Of a stretch of DNA of 64,000 nucleotides, positions 24,623-32,951 are shown piece by piece. The translations under genes and the position numbers were made by a program. Source of the stretch: Betaproteobacteria bacterium Ga0077526 (GTDB lineage Bacteria > Pseudomonadota > Gammaproteobacteria > Burkholderiales > Ga0077523); contig LNDV01000034.1 of the NCBI GenBank assembly GCA_001464765.1, positions 1,154,671 through 1,218,670 on the forward strand, read 5' to 3'. A model generated the notes under the pieces. That model saw only the letters and a list, made by a program, of their open reading frames with translations, was not told the origin of the DNA and made no database searches. Position 1 is the first letter of the stretch. Each line of letters opens with the position of its first letter.

Positions 24623-25945
24623 ATGGCTTGGAAGAAGACAGTGGCGGCGGCGGTCGCGGCAATCGCGTGCATCGCGGGCAGCCCGGGTGCAATTGCCCAG
24701 CAGGCCGGCACCCAGTTCATCGGCATCACCGGCTATCGGGTCGGCCCATACGGCGCGAACGGCGCGGCGTTCTTCGGCGGCTTCGTCGACTACCTGCAGC
24801 TCATCAACCAGCGCGATGGCGGCATCAACGGCATCAAGCTCTCTGGGGAAGAATGCGAGACGGAGTACAACAACGCCAAGGGCGTCGAGTGCTACGAGCG
24901 GCTCAAGACCAAGTCGGCCACGGGCCCGACGGCCATCCACCCCATGTCGACCGGCATCACCTACGCCATCATCGACAAGGCGCCCACCGACAAGATTCCG
25001 CTCATCACCTTCGGCTACGGCCGTACGGATGCCACCGACGGCCGCGTGTTTCCGTGGGTGTTCCCGATCATGTCCAACTACTGGGATGCCGCCACGGGCA
25101 TCGTGAAGTTCATTGCCACCAAGGAAGGCGGCGACGCCAACCTCAAGGGCAAGAAGATCGTCCTGCTCTATCACGACTCGGCCTACGGCAAGGAGCCCCA
25201 CGCGGTGCTCGAGGCGGAAGCCAAGAAGCTCGGTTTCGAGCTCAAGATGATCCCCGTGCCGCACCCCGGCAACGAGCAGCAGTCGCAGTGGCTGCAGATC
25301 CGCCAGTACAAGCCCGACTGGGTGATCAACTGGGGCTGGGGCGTGATGTCCGCCACGGCGCTGCAGACGGCGCAGAAGGTCGGGTTCCCTCGGGAGAAGA
25401 TGGTCGGCAACTGGTGGGCCGGTTCCGAAGTGGACACCGAAGCCGCCGGCCCCGCCGCCAACGGCTATTACGCCGCCAGCCTGAATCTCGGCGGCAAGGG
25501 CTACCCGGTGGTCCAGGACATCGAGAAGATCGTCTACGGCAAGGCCAAGGTCGGCAGCAATCCCAAGCTGATCGGCACCGTGCTCTGGAATCGCGGCGTG
25601 GCCGCGGCGATGTTCACGGTCGAGGCCGTGCGCAAGGCGCAGGAGAAGTACGGCAAGAAGCCCGTCACCGGTGAGCAGGTGCGCTGGGGTCTGGAAAACC
25701 TCAACATCGATGCCGGGCGTCTCAAGGCCATGGGCTTCAACACCATGTTGCCGCCCATTAAGGTCTCGTGCCAGGACCACGGCGGGTCGGGTCAGGTGCG
25801 CTTCCAGCAGTGGGTGGGCAACGAGTGGAAGTCCGCTTCCGACTGGATGAAGGGTGACAGCGCGCTCGTGCGCAAGATGATCGAGGATTCCGCTGCCCGT
25901 TACGCCGCGGAGAAGAACATCAAGCCCGAGTGCATGGGCGGCTGA
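24623..25945 (+). CDS. ABC transporter periplasmic substrate-binding protein (LivK-like)
   Basis: 440 residues with a signal peptide (MAWKKTVAAAVAAIACIAGS, cleavage near AIA-QQ). The mature protein has the type I periplasmic-binding fold: FIGITGYRVGPYGANGAAFF, then KKIVLLYHDSAYGKEPHAVL and WVINWGWGVMSATALQTAQK. AGGAGG stands 9 bases before the ATG. It is longer than the amino-acid-binding LivK (about 370), as are the binders linked to aromatic-acid or other carboxylate ABC systems. The ligand is unknown, but the flanking CoA ligases argue for an organic acid. Confidence 0.9.
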   Translation: MAWKKTVAAAVAAIACIAGSPGAIAQQAGTQFIGITGYRVGPYGANGAAFFGGFVDYLQLINQRDGGINGIKLSGEECETEYNNAKGVECYERLKTKSATGPTAIHPMSTGITYAIIDKAPTDKIPLITFGYGRTDATDGRVFPWVFPIMSNYWDAATGIVKFIATKEGGDANLKGKKIVLLYHDSAYGKEPHAVLEAEAKKLGFELKMIPVPHPGNEQQSQWLQIRQYKPDWVINWGWGVMSATALQTAQKVGFPREKMVGNWWAGSEVDTEAAGPAANGYYAASLNLGGKGYPVVQDIEKIVYGKAKVGSNPKLIGTVLWNRGVAAAMFTVEAVRKAQEKYGKKPVTGEQVRWGLENLNIDAGRLKAMGFNTMLPPIKVSCQDHGGSGQVRFQQWVGNEWKSASDWMKGDSALVRKMIEDSAARYAAEKNIKPECMGG

Positions 25946-26019
25946 GTCCGAGCCATCGTCACGGGGCGCCAGCGGGCGCCCCGATTCTCCCCGACACCAA
26001 GCCGCGCCCGAGATCTCCC

Positions 26020-26814
26020 ATGCTCGCCATCAACAACATCGAGGTCATCTACGACCACGTGATCCTCGTGCTCAAGGGCGTTTCCCTGGAAGTGCCGCAG
26101 GGCCGCATCGTCGCGCTGCTCGGGGGCAACGGCGCTGGCAAGACCACCACGCTCAAGGCCATCTCCAACCTGCTGCGTTCCGAGCGGGGCGAAGTCACCA
26201 AGGGTTCCATCGAGTACAAGGGCGAGCGTATCGACCGCTCGAGTCCTTCCGAGCTGGTACGCCGGGGTGTGGTGCAGGTGATGGAAGGCCGCCATTGCTT
26301 CCAGCACCTGACGGTGGAGGAGAACCTGCTCACCGGTGCGTTCACCCGCTCGGCATCGCGTGCCCAGATCGCGCAGGATCTCGAGAAGGTCTACGCGTAC
26401 TTCCCGCGGCTGAAGGTGCGCCGCAAGAGCCAGTCCGGCTATACCTCCGGCGGCGAGCAGCAGATGACCGCCATCGGTCGCGCGCTGATGGCGCAACCCA
26501 ACATGATTCTTCTCGACGAGCCCTCCATGGGCCTCGCGCCGCAGGTGGTGGAAGAGATCTTCGAGATCGTGAAGGACCTCAACTCCAAGGAAGGCGTGAG
26601 CTTTCTGCTGGCCGAGCAGAACACCATGGTGGCGCTGCGCTATGCCAATTACGGCTACATCCTGGAGAACGGCCGCGTGGTGATGGAAGGCGATGCCGAG
26701 AACCTCCGCACCAACGAAGACGTGAAGGAGTTCTATCTCGGTCTGTCGTCCGCGGGCCGAAAGAGCTTCCGCGATGCGAAGCACTACCGCCGGCGCAAGC
26801 GCTGGCTTGCCTGA
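26020..26814 (+). CDS. livF: Branched-chain-type ABC transporter ATPase (LivF)
   Basis: 264 residues. Walker A GGNGAGKTTT, signature YTSGGEQQMTAIGRAL, Walker B MILLDEPSMGLAPQ, as in LivF. The C-terminal tail after FYLGLSS is extended and basic (HYRRRKRWLA). The frame is open upstream to 25930, inside the preceding gene; the ATG at 26020 gives the family N-terminus LAINNIEVIYDHVILVLKGV. It completes the five-gene transporter. Confidence 0.93.
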   Translation: MLAINNIEVIYDHVILVLKGVSLEVPQGRIVALLGGNGAGKTTTLKAISNLLRSERGEVTKGSIEYKGERIDRSSPSELVRRGVVQVMEGRHCFQHLTVEENLLTGAFTRSASRAQIAQDLEKVYAYFPRLKVRRKSQSGYTSGGEQQMTAIGRALMAQPNMILLDEPSMGLAPQVVEEIFEIVKDLNSKEGVSFLLAEQNTMVALRYANYGYILENGRVVMEGDAENLRTNEDVKEFYLGLSSAGRKSFRDAKHYRRRKRWLA

Positions 26815-26861
26815 ACATTCTGGGCTGCGGTTGCGCCGCCCGTCCTCACCGAGCATTCGCC

Positions 26862-28106
26862 ATGACCAGCAAGTATCTCGACGACCTCGAAACCCGTCCG
26901 CCGGAAGTCCGGGAGCGCGCGCTGTTCAATCTGCTGCGCGACCAGATCGACAACGCCAAGAAGAACTCGCCCTACTTCGGCAAGGTGCTGGCCGATGTGC
27001 CGGCGCACGGTGTGCCCGATCGTGCGGCCCTGGCAAAGCTGCCGGTGACGCGCAAGTCGGACCTCATCGCCCTGCAGAAGTCCGAACCGCCTTTCGGCGG
27101 CTTGCTCGCCGTGAAGATCTCGCAACTGGGGCGCGTGTTTGCGTCCCCCGGGCCGATCTACGACCCGCAGGGTGACGAAAAGGACTACTGGGGTTTCGCC
27201 CGCGCGCTGTACGCCGCCGGCTTCCGCCAGGGAGAACTGGTCCACAACACCTTCTCGTATCACTTCACGCCGGCGGGTTTCATGATGGACCTCGCCGCAC
27301 AGGCGATCGGCTGCCCGGTGTTTCCCGCGGGGGTCGGCCAGACCGAACTCCAGGTGCAGACCATCGCCGACTTGAAGCCGGTCTGCTACGCCGGCACGCC
27401 GTCCTTTCTCAAGATCCTCATCGAGAAGGCCGACGAAATGAAGCTCGACATCTCCAGCATCCGCAAGGCCGCCGTGAGCGGCGAAGCTTTCCTCGCGCCT
27501 GTGCGCAAGCTGCTGGCCGATCGCGGGATCGACGGCTACCAGTCGTACGGGACAGCGGATCTCGGCCTCGTCGCGTATGAAACCGAAGCTCGCGAGGGCC
27601 TCGTGGTGGACGAAGGCGTCATCGTCGAGATCGTCCGTCCGGGCACCGGCGACCCGGTGGCGCCCGGTGAAGTGGGAGAGGTCGTCGTGACCACGCTGAC
27701 GTCCGACTATCCGCTGATCCGCTTCGCGACCGGGGATCTGTCCGCGGTGCTGGCCGGCCCCAGCCCCTGCGGGCGCACCAACCTGCGCATCAAGGGCTGG
27801 ATGGGCCGTGCGGACCAGACCACCAAGGTGAAGGGCATGTTCGTGCACCCCTCACAGATCGCGGAGGTGGTGCGGCGTCATCCGGAAGTGACGAAGGCGC
27901 GGCTCACCGTGAGTCACGATGCCGAGCGCAACGACGTCATGACCCTCGCGTGCGAGACGGCTGGCGTCGAAGGCAGTGGCATCGTCGAGGCCATCGGTGG
28001 GTCGATCCGCGACGTCTGCAAGCTGCGCGGCGAGGTGCAAGTGGTCGCCCCCGGCGCGCTGCCCAACGACGGCAAGGTGATCGAGGACGTCCGCAAGTAC
28101 GACTGA
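26862..28106 (+). CDS. Phenylacetate-CoA ligase family protein
   Basis: 414 residues of the PaaK-type adenylate-forming family, activating an aryl or acyl acid to its CoA thioester. Family traits: DQIDNAKKNSPYFGKVLADV at the N-terminus, PAGVGQTELQVQTIADLKPV, YAGTPSFLKILIEKADEM, GYQSYGTADLGLVAYETE and the C-terminal IKGWMGRADQTTKVKGMFV. In place of the usual Ser/Thr/Gly-rich P-loop (SSGTTG) it has RVFASPGPIYDPQG, a variant that I know from ligases encoded beside Liv-type transporters. It is a second ligase in the same operon, 47 bases after livF. True phenylacetate specificity is not shown; no paaABCDE genes are here. Confidence 0.88.
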   Translation: MTSKYLDDLETRPPEVRERALFNLLRDQIDNAKKNSPYFGKVLADVPAHGVPDRAALAKLPVTRKSDLIALQKSEPPFGGLLAVKISQLGRVFASPGPIYDPQGDEKDYWGFARALYAAGFRQGELVHNTFSYHFTPAGFMMDLAAQAIGCPVFPAGVGQTELQVQTIADLKPVCYAGTPSFLKILIEKADEMKLDISSIRKAAVSGEAFLAPVRKLLADRGIDGYQSYGTADLGLVAYETEAREGLVVDEGVIVEIVRPGTGDPVAPGEVGEVVVTTLTSDYPLIRFATGDLSAVLAGPSPCGRTNLRIKGWMGRADQTTKVKGMFVHPSQIAEVVRRHPEVTKARLTVSHDAERNDVMTLACETAGVEGSGIVEAIGGSIRDVCKLRGEVQVVAPGALPNDGKVIEDVRKYD

Positions 28107-28200
28107 CCGGAAGTGAGTTACTGCCGGAGGTCGATCTCGGCCTGTTCCGCAAGCCAGTAGAGCGAATCGTGGGCGCAGCCGCAGACGAATGTCTGCCACT

Positions 28201-29430
28201 TCAGTCCAGGCACATCACCTGCACCGTGTAACTCGCGGCTTCTTCTGCGATCTCCGGGACGGAGCGCACTGCGCTGCCCCGGGGTTCGGTTTCGAACTGA
28301 ATATCGGACTTGAGCATCAATGCGGTGGCGTGGGATGCCTTCACCGCAAAGTTGATGTTCTGGGCGAGAGAGCCCGTGTACCGCGCCAGCCGCACGGCGT
28401 CGATCGAGCTCTGCACGATGCCGTGTACCTGTCCGCGCTCGCCGAGGAGCGGCCCTCCGCTGTTGCCGGGCTGAATAGGCGCTGAAATCTGGAGCTGGGC
28501 CGGAGAATCCTGGAGGCCTGCCAGCGAGCTGACGCTCCCGGTGGTCACGGATGGCGTGGCGGACAGTACACCGTACAGCGGGTATCCGACGGTAATCACG
28601 CTATCGCCAAGGCGGGCCTGCACGCCGATCTCGGCGAACCGTGCGAACCGCTCGGGTTTGGTGTTGGTGCGAAGCAACGCCAGGTCGTGGTCAGGATCCT
28701 TTGCGACCAGTGTGGCAGCGCCTTCATTGCCGCCTTGATTCACGGTCAATGCGACACACTCGGACACGACATGGTGATTCGTAACGACGTATCCGTCGCG
28801 ATTCACGTAGAAGCCTGAGCCGGTAGCGCTCAGCGTGAGAAACTTTTTGACAGAGGCGGGATCGAGAGTCAGCTTGGAGGGAGCGGTTCCGGCCACTCTG
28901 CTTAGAGCTCCCGAGGGATCCTTGGCCAGCAGGGTGTCGAGATAGGACTTGATTGCCTTGGCGTAGCTGTTGAAGAACGCGTTCTTGTCGTTGATGACAG
29001 CCGATATCGTGCTTGCCTGAGTCTCGCCCGAGTCGATCAGAGCACCGTCCATGGAGAAGAGCTCGGCATTGACGGTGGTCTTGTAGGAACCCCAGACGGT
29101 GTCCAGCTCCGGCTTGCTCGAAAGGCGCAATACAAAGTGCCCTACCCCATCGAGAGCGAACGGCTGCACGTTCTTGAAGTACTTGCGACTGACTTCCGTG
29201 CTGGCGTGGTCGAGATCCTCGCCGGGATGCAGATCCCACTGCGTGCCATAGCCACCATGAACCCGGAAGACTCCGCGCTTCTCCCTGCCTGATTCGTAGA
29301 CGAGCAGAGTCGCGTCGACCGGGAGCTTGATCTTCTTGCCGACGTCGGGGCGAAACGCGCTGACGTCGGCGCGCGGAACCGCGCAAGCTGAGACCAGGCA
29401 GGTGAGTCCGAGAATGGCTAGGGCTTTCAC
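28201..29430 (-). CDS. Lipoprotein trypsin-like serine protease
   Basis: 409 residues. The N-terminus (MKALAILGLTCLVSACAVPR) is a lipoprotein signal with Cys16 in VSAC. Residues ~20-205 form a domain I do not recognise. Residues ~210-375 are a trypsin-like domain with the triad His (YVVTNHHVVSE), Asp (KDPDHDLALLRTN) and Ser (PIQPGNSGGPLL), close to the DegP/HtrA protease core but without PDZ domains. The start is GTG at 29430 with GGAGAG upstream. It should act in the periplasm, anchored to a membrane. It is convergent with the PaaK-type ligase. Confidence 0.85.
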   Translation of the reverse strand: MKALAILGLTCLVSACAVPRADVSAFRPDVGKKIKLPVDATLLVYESGREKRGVFRVHGGYGTQWDLHPGEDLDHASTEVSRKYFKNVQPFALDGVGHFVLRLSSKPELDTVWGSYKTTVNAELFSMDGALIDSGETQASTISAVINDKNAFFNSYAKAIKSYLDTLLAKDPSGALSRVAGTAPSKLTLDPASVKKFLTLSATGSGFYVNRDGYVVTNHHVVSECVALTVNQGGNEGAATLVAKDPDHDLALLRTNTKPERFARFAEIGVQARLGDSVITVGYPLYGVLSATPSVTTGSVSSLAGLQDSPAQLQISAPIQPGNSGGPLLGERGQVHGIVQSSIDAVRLARYTGSLAQNINFAVKASHATALMLKSDIQFETEPRGSAVRSVPEIAEEAASYTVQVMCLD

Positions 29431-29778
29431 ACGTTCTCTCCGTGTTCAAGGTTCGATGGCGTACCCCCGGTCGTTTCGAATACGTTACGACGGTGTGGCC
29501 GAGGCGAATTCACCGATCCATCCGGCGTCGCTCGCGCCGAGAATAAACGTGGAAACACCGATCCGAAAGAGGTACGCGTCGGTTGCCCATCTCTTGTTCG
29601 GTCGTTCCCGCCACGACAATCCCGACGGGCGACACGCCGCGCCTGGACTGCCGGACCGCAGTACCTGAACGAAAGTCGAGATCGCGCTTGCGGCGCTCGC
29701 AGAATCGATCCGCGGCGGGCAATGAGGGGCTTCAACGAGGCGGACACCTTCGGCTGACCGACGCGGCTCGGGCACCCT
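29431..29778. other. Intergenic region
   Basis: 348 bases between two leftward genes. I see no gene, hairpin or repeat; short open frames here look random. Confidence 0.5.
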
Positions 29779-30753
29779 TTATGGATTCAACCGCAGTCCC
29801 GCTTCCCGAATGAGAGCCGCCCAGCGCTCGTAGTCCGAGCGGACGAACGCGGCGAAGGCATCTGGCGTTCCCGCCAGGGAGATGGTTTCCGCGAAGATCG
29901 CATGCGCCATGGTCTCGGGGGCGGTGCGCGCTGCCACGAACTCTGCGTTGAGTTTCGCGATGCGGTCGGCTGGAGTACCTGCCGGCGCGAAGATGCCACC
30001 CCAGGGTGCGCGGATGTCCAGCGCTGCCAGGCCTTCCTCCTTCGCGGTGGGAACGGAAGGTAACGATGCCAGACGTTCGCCTGAAGTCGTCAGCAGCGCG
30101 ACGAGCTTGCCCGCCTTCACGTGGTCCAGCACGCCCAGCGGCACTTCGAAGCCGATCTGCACCTGACCGCCCAGCAAAGCGAGGATCCCGGGTGCACTGC
30201 CCTTGTAAGGGACGTGAACCAGTTCGGTCGCCGTCAGTTTCTGGAACAGATGGCCGGCGAGGTGTTCCACGCTGCCCACGCCGGAGGATTCGAAGGTGAT
30301 CGTGGCCGGCTTCGCTTTCGCTGCGGCGACGAGATCGCGCGCGGACTTGAACCCGAGGGACGGATTGGTCACGAGCAGCAGCGGCCGGCGACTCACACCG
30401 ACGACCGGGACGAAGTCACGCAGTGGCACGAAGGTGGTGTTGCCCGTCAGCAGGGGATAGAGGACGAGATCGCTCGTCGCGTACAGCAGCGTGTAGCCGT
30501 CGGCCGGGCTCGACGCCACGGTGGCCGCGGCAATGGACCCGGAGGCGCCGGGCCGGTTCTCGACCACGATGTTCTGGCCGAGGCGTTTCGAGACGAGCGT
30601 CGCGAGATGCCGCGCGGCGGCATCGGCGGCGCCGCCTGCCGCGTAGCCCACGATCATGCGGATGGGCCGCGCCGGATAGGCGTCTGCCGCGAAGGCCGAC
30701 TGTGCGACCAGGGCGATCAGGGAAACGAGCGTGCAGAGGAATGTCCGGATCAT
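29779..30753 (-). CDS. Bug-family tripartite tricarboxylate transporter receptor
   Basis: 324 residues with a signal peptide (MIRTFLCTLVSLIALVAQSA, cleavage near AFA). The mature start AYPARPIRMIVGYAAGGAAD and the later segment VENRPGASGSIAAATVASSP are the hallmark of Bug (TctC-like) periplasmic solute receptors, which are greatly expanded in Betaproteobacteria and mostly orphans without the TctAB membrane components, as here. The ligand is unknown, usually a carboxylate. Confidence 0.92.
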   Translation of the reverse strand: MIRTFLCTLVSLIALVAQSAFAADAYPARPIRMIVGYAAGGAADAAARHLATLVSKRLGQNIVVENRPGASGSIAAATVASSPADGYTLLYATSDLVLYPLLTGNTTFVPLRDFVPVVGVSRRPLLLVTNPSLGFKSARDLVAAAKAKPATITFESSGVGSVEHLAGHLFQKLTATELVHVPYKGSAPGILALLGGQVQIGFEVPLGVLDHVKAGKLVALLTTSGERLASLPSVPTAKEEGLAALDIRAPWGGIFAPAGTPADRIAKLNAEFVAARTAPETMAHAIFAETISLAGTPDAFAAFVRSDYERWAALIREAGLRLNP

Positions 30754-30829
30754 CGGGATCGAGGTGGCGAGAGGCGCGTGGATGTATGGGCCGAACGCGC
30801 GCCCGCGGTGGTTTCGGTGTCGACGCGGA

Positions 30830-32104
30830 CTATACCGCGGCGTCCTTGGGTTGCCGCGAGAGCCACTCCACGGCGCCTCGGGCTGCAGCGACGCCGGTTG
30901 CGAAGCAGGCCGTGAGCAGGTAGCCGCCGGTCGGCGCCTCCCAGTCGAGCATCTCGCCCGCGCAGAACACCCCCGGGAGATCCTTCAACATGAGGTGTTC
31001 GTCCAGACCGGAGAACGCCACGCCACCCGCCGTACTGATGGCTTCGTCGATGGGTCTCGTCGCGTGCAGGGAGAGCGGTAGCGCCTTGATGGTCGAGGCC
31101 AGAAGCGAAGCGTCTTCCATCTGATTGGCGGTCAGCACTTCGCGCAGGAGGCCGGCCTTCACGCCGCCGAGGCCCGCGGCTGCCTCCAGATGACGGGCCA
31201 GACTTTTTTTGCCGCGAGGTCGGTTCAGCGCGCCCGTCAGGTGTTCGACCGAGCGTCCGGGGGTGAGGTCCAGCGTGAGTTCGGCTTGGCCGTCGCGTTC
31301 GATCGCCTCACGAAGCGGGGCCGAGAGCTGGTAGACGAGCCCGCCCTCGATGCCGGTGGCGGTGATCATCAGTTCGCCCGTAGCCTGTGTGACTCTTCCG
31401 TCCTGTTCGCTGGCACTCGCTGTCACGGACTTCACTGGGTGTCCGGCGTGCCTTTGCGCGAAGTGCTCGCTCCATGCGACCTCGAATCCGCAGTTCGCCG
31501 GCCTCAGAGGCGAAACCGGGATGCCGGCCTCGCCGAGCGGGCCGACCCACGCCCCGTCAGAGCCGAGATGGGGCCAGCTGGCGCCGCCGCAGGCGAGGAT
31601 CACGGCGCCGGGCGTCACGGTGACTGGACCCTCGGGCGTATCGAATCGCGGCCCCCGGTCGCCCGCGAACCCCGTGAAACGATGGCGGACCCGGATCTGC
31701 AGGCCGGCAGCCCGAAGCTCGTGCAGCCATGCCCGCAGGAGGGGTGCTGCCTTGAAGTCCGTCGGGAACACGCGCCCCGAGGTGCCCACGAAGGTGTCGA
31801 TGCCGAGGCCTTCGCACCAGCGGACGACCGCCGAGGCATCGAATGCTTCCAAGTACGGGCGCAGCCGGCTTTCCGCCTCGCGGTAGCGATGACGGAAACG
31901 GTCGAAGGGTTCGGAATGGGTGAGATTGAGACCGCCCCGGCCGGCGATGAGGAACTTGCGGCCGACCGAGGGTCTGGATTCGTAGAGGGTGACGGCCACC
32001 CCGGTGGACAGGGCTTCCTGGGCTGCCATCAGCCCGGCCGGCCCGCCGCCGACGATGGCTAGCGAGCGGGGCGCAGACGTCGCCGCGGGCGGCGAGTCGG
32101 TCAA
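30830..32104 (-). CDS. NAD(P)/FAD-dependent oxidoreductase of the HI0933/BaiN family
   Basis: 424 residues. The FAD-binding N-terminus is LAIVGGGPAGLMAAQEALST, and RGGLNLTHSEPFDRF is the family signature. The C-terminus has GGVAFSGLDEHLMLKDLPGV then FCAGEMLDWEAPTGGYLL. It is the TIGR03862-like branch, a cytoplasmic flavoprotein of unknown substrate. The start is a TTG at 32104 that overlaps the stop of the 55-residue gene upstream (TTGA), so translation is probably coupled. Confidence 0.85.
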   Translation of the reverse strand: MTDSPPAATSAPRSLAIVGGGPAGLMAAQEALSTGVAVTLYESRPSVGRKFLIAGRGGLNLTHSEPFDRFRHRYREAESRLRPYLEAFDASAVVRWCEGLGIDTFVGTSGRVFPTDFKAAPLLRAWLHELRAAGLQIRVRHRFTGFAGDRGPRFDTPEGPVTVTPGAVILACGGASWPHLGSDGAWVGPLGEAGIPVSPLRPANCGFEVAWSEHFAQRHAGHPVKSVTASASEQDGRVTQATGELMITATGIEGGLVYQLSAPLREAIERDGQAELTLDLTPGRSVEHLTGALNRPRGKKSLARHLEAAAGLGGVKAGLLREVLTANQMEDASLLASTIKALPLSLHATRPIDEAISTAGGVAFSGLDEHLMLKDLPGVFCAGEMLDWEAPTGGYLLTACFATGVAAARGAVEWLSRQPKDAAV

Positions 32105-32268
32105 GCCTGGTTATCAGCGGGGGCGGAGCCTGCCGTGGGGGCCGGTTCTTCCGAGCCGGCGTCGGGCGGCGTGGCCGCTTCGGCCTTGCGCTTCAGTTTC
32201 TCTTCTTTCTTGCGTTTCTTGGCCAGCTCGCGCTGCCGCTTCTCGAAGGCGAAGTTGGGTTGAGCCAT
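32101..32268 (-). CDS. Small Lys/Arg-rich protein of 55 residues
   Basis: A short gene. It begins MAQPNFAFEKRQRELAKKRK, continues with a Lys/Glu-rich helix (KKEEKLKRKAEAATPP) and ends in an Ala/Pro-rich acidic tail. The ATG at 32268 has GAGGAACT just upstream, and the stop overlaps the TTG start of the flavoprotein gene. Similar short proteins (FAFEKRQRELAKK) are, from memory, found in many Betaproteobacteria without a known role. The predicted coiled/charged helix suggests nucleic-acid or ribosome contact, but that is speculation. Confidence 0.7.
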   Translation of the reverse strand: MAQPNFAFEKRQRELAKKRKKEEKLKRKAEAATPPDAGSEEPAPTAGSAPADNQA

Positions 32269-32424
32269 GGAGTTCCTCTGGGCTTGTCTGCAAACGGGAT
32301 CTTGTCAGCCTTGAAGTATGCCTCGTTTGGCCCATCGGCGTCGCGCGGAGGTCCACCGATTCGTCGCAAACAGCGTTTTGCGGGATACTGCCAGCCCTTT
32401 TCAACGTCTCCGTCGCGAGTTGCC

Positions 32425-32892
32425 ATGCCCTTCCAGCCTGCCGTCGCCGCCGTCTCCAAGCCACTTCGCACCCTCGTGTTCGGCGTGGCGTTCCTTTCCT
32501 CGGCCGGCGCCAGCGCCGCCGATGCCTTCCCGAAGTTCAAGGCGGGCGAATGGGAGTTCACCCGCGCGGTCCCGGGGCAGTCCCAGAATGTCCAGAACCT
32601 CTCCATGCGGGAGTGCCTGGATCCCGGCAAGTCCATGCGCGAGCAGAACGCCATGCTCGAGAAGGCAGGCTGCAAGTTCGATCCGCCCCAGATCAACGGC
32701 AAGGTCTACACGTACGTGGCACGTTGCGACATCCCCGACATGGGCAAGACCATGGCGAAGAGCGTGCTCACGGTGCAGAGCGACAGCGCTTACACCATAC
32801 AGGTGGAGTCCGAGGGCGAGATGAAGGGCAAGCCGATGAAGACTTCCGAGACGATGGAAGCCAAGCGGGTCGGCAACTGCAAGAAGAAATAG
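32425..32892 (+). CDS. DUF3617-like exported protein
   Basis: 155 residues. A signal peptide (LRTLVFGVAFLSSAGASA) precedes a mature domain starting FPKFKAGEWEFTRAV. Four cysteines are spaced as in the DUF3617 family (MRECLDPGK, EKAGCKF, VARCDIP, VGNCKKK), and the pattern of the inhibitory-looking beta-rich fold fits. The function of the family is unknown. It is divergent from the 55-residue gene and convergent with the helicase-nuclease gene, from which it is separated by the purine repeat. Confidence 0.75.
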   Translation: MPFQPAVAAVSKPLRTLVFGVAFLSSAGASAADAFPKFKAGEWEFTRAVPGQSQNVQNLSMRECLDPGKSMREQNAMLEKAGCKFDPPQINGKVYTYVARCDIPDMGKTMAKSVLTVQSDSAYTIQVESEGEMKGKPMKTSETMEAKRVGNCKKK

Positions 32893-32902
32893 GCTCTTCT
32901 CT

Positions 32903-32949
32903 GGGGAAGGGGAAAGGGGAAAGGGGGAAGGGGGAAGGGGGAAGGGGCG
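32903..32949 (+). repeat. GGGGAA-type purine repeat between convergent genes
   Basis: 47 bases of GGGGAA/GGGGAAA/GGGGGAA units filling nearly the whole gap between the DUF3617 and helicase-nuclease genes. The GGGGGAA unit is the same as at 22265-22286. Several G-runs of 4-5 bases make a G-quadruplex on the + strand possible. Confidence 0.75.
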
Positions 32950-32951
32950 GG

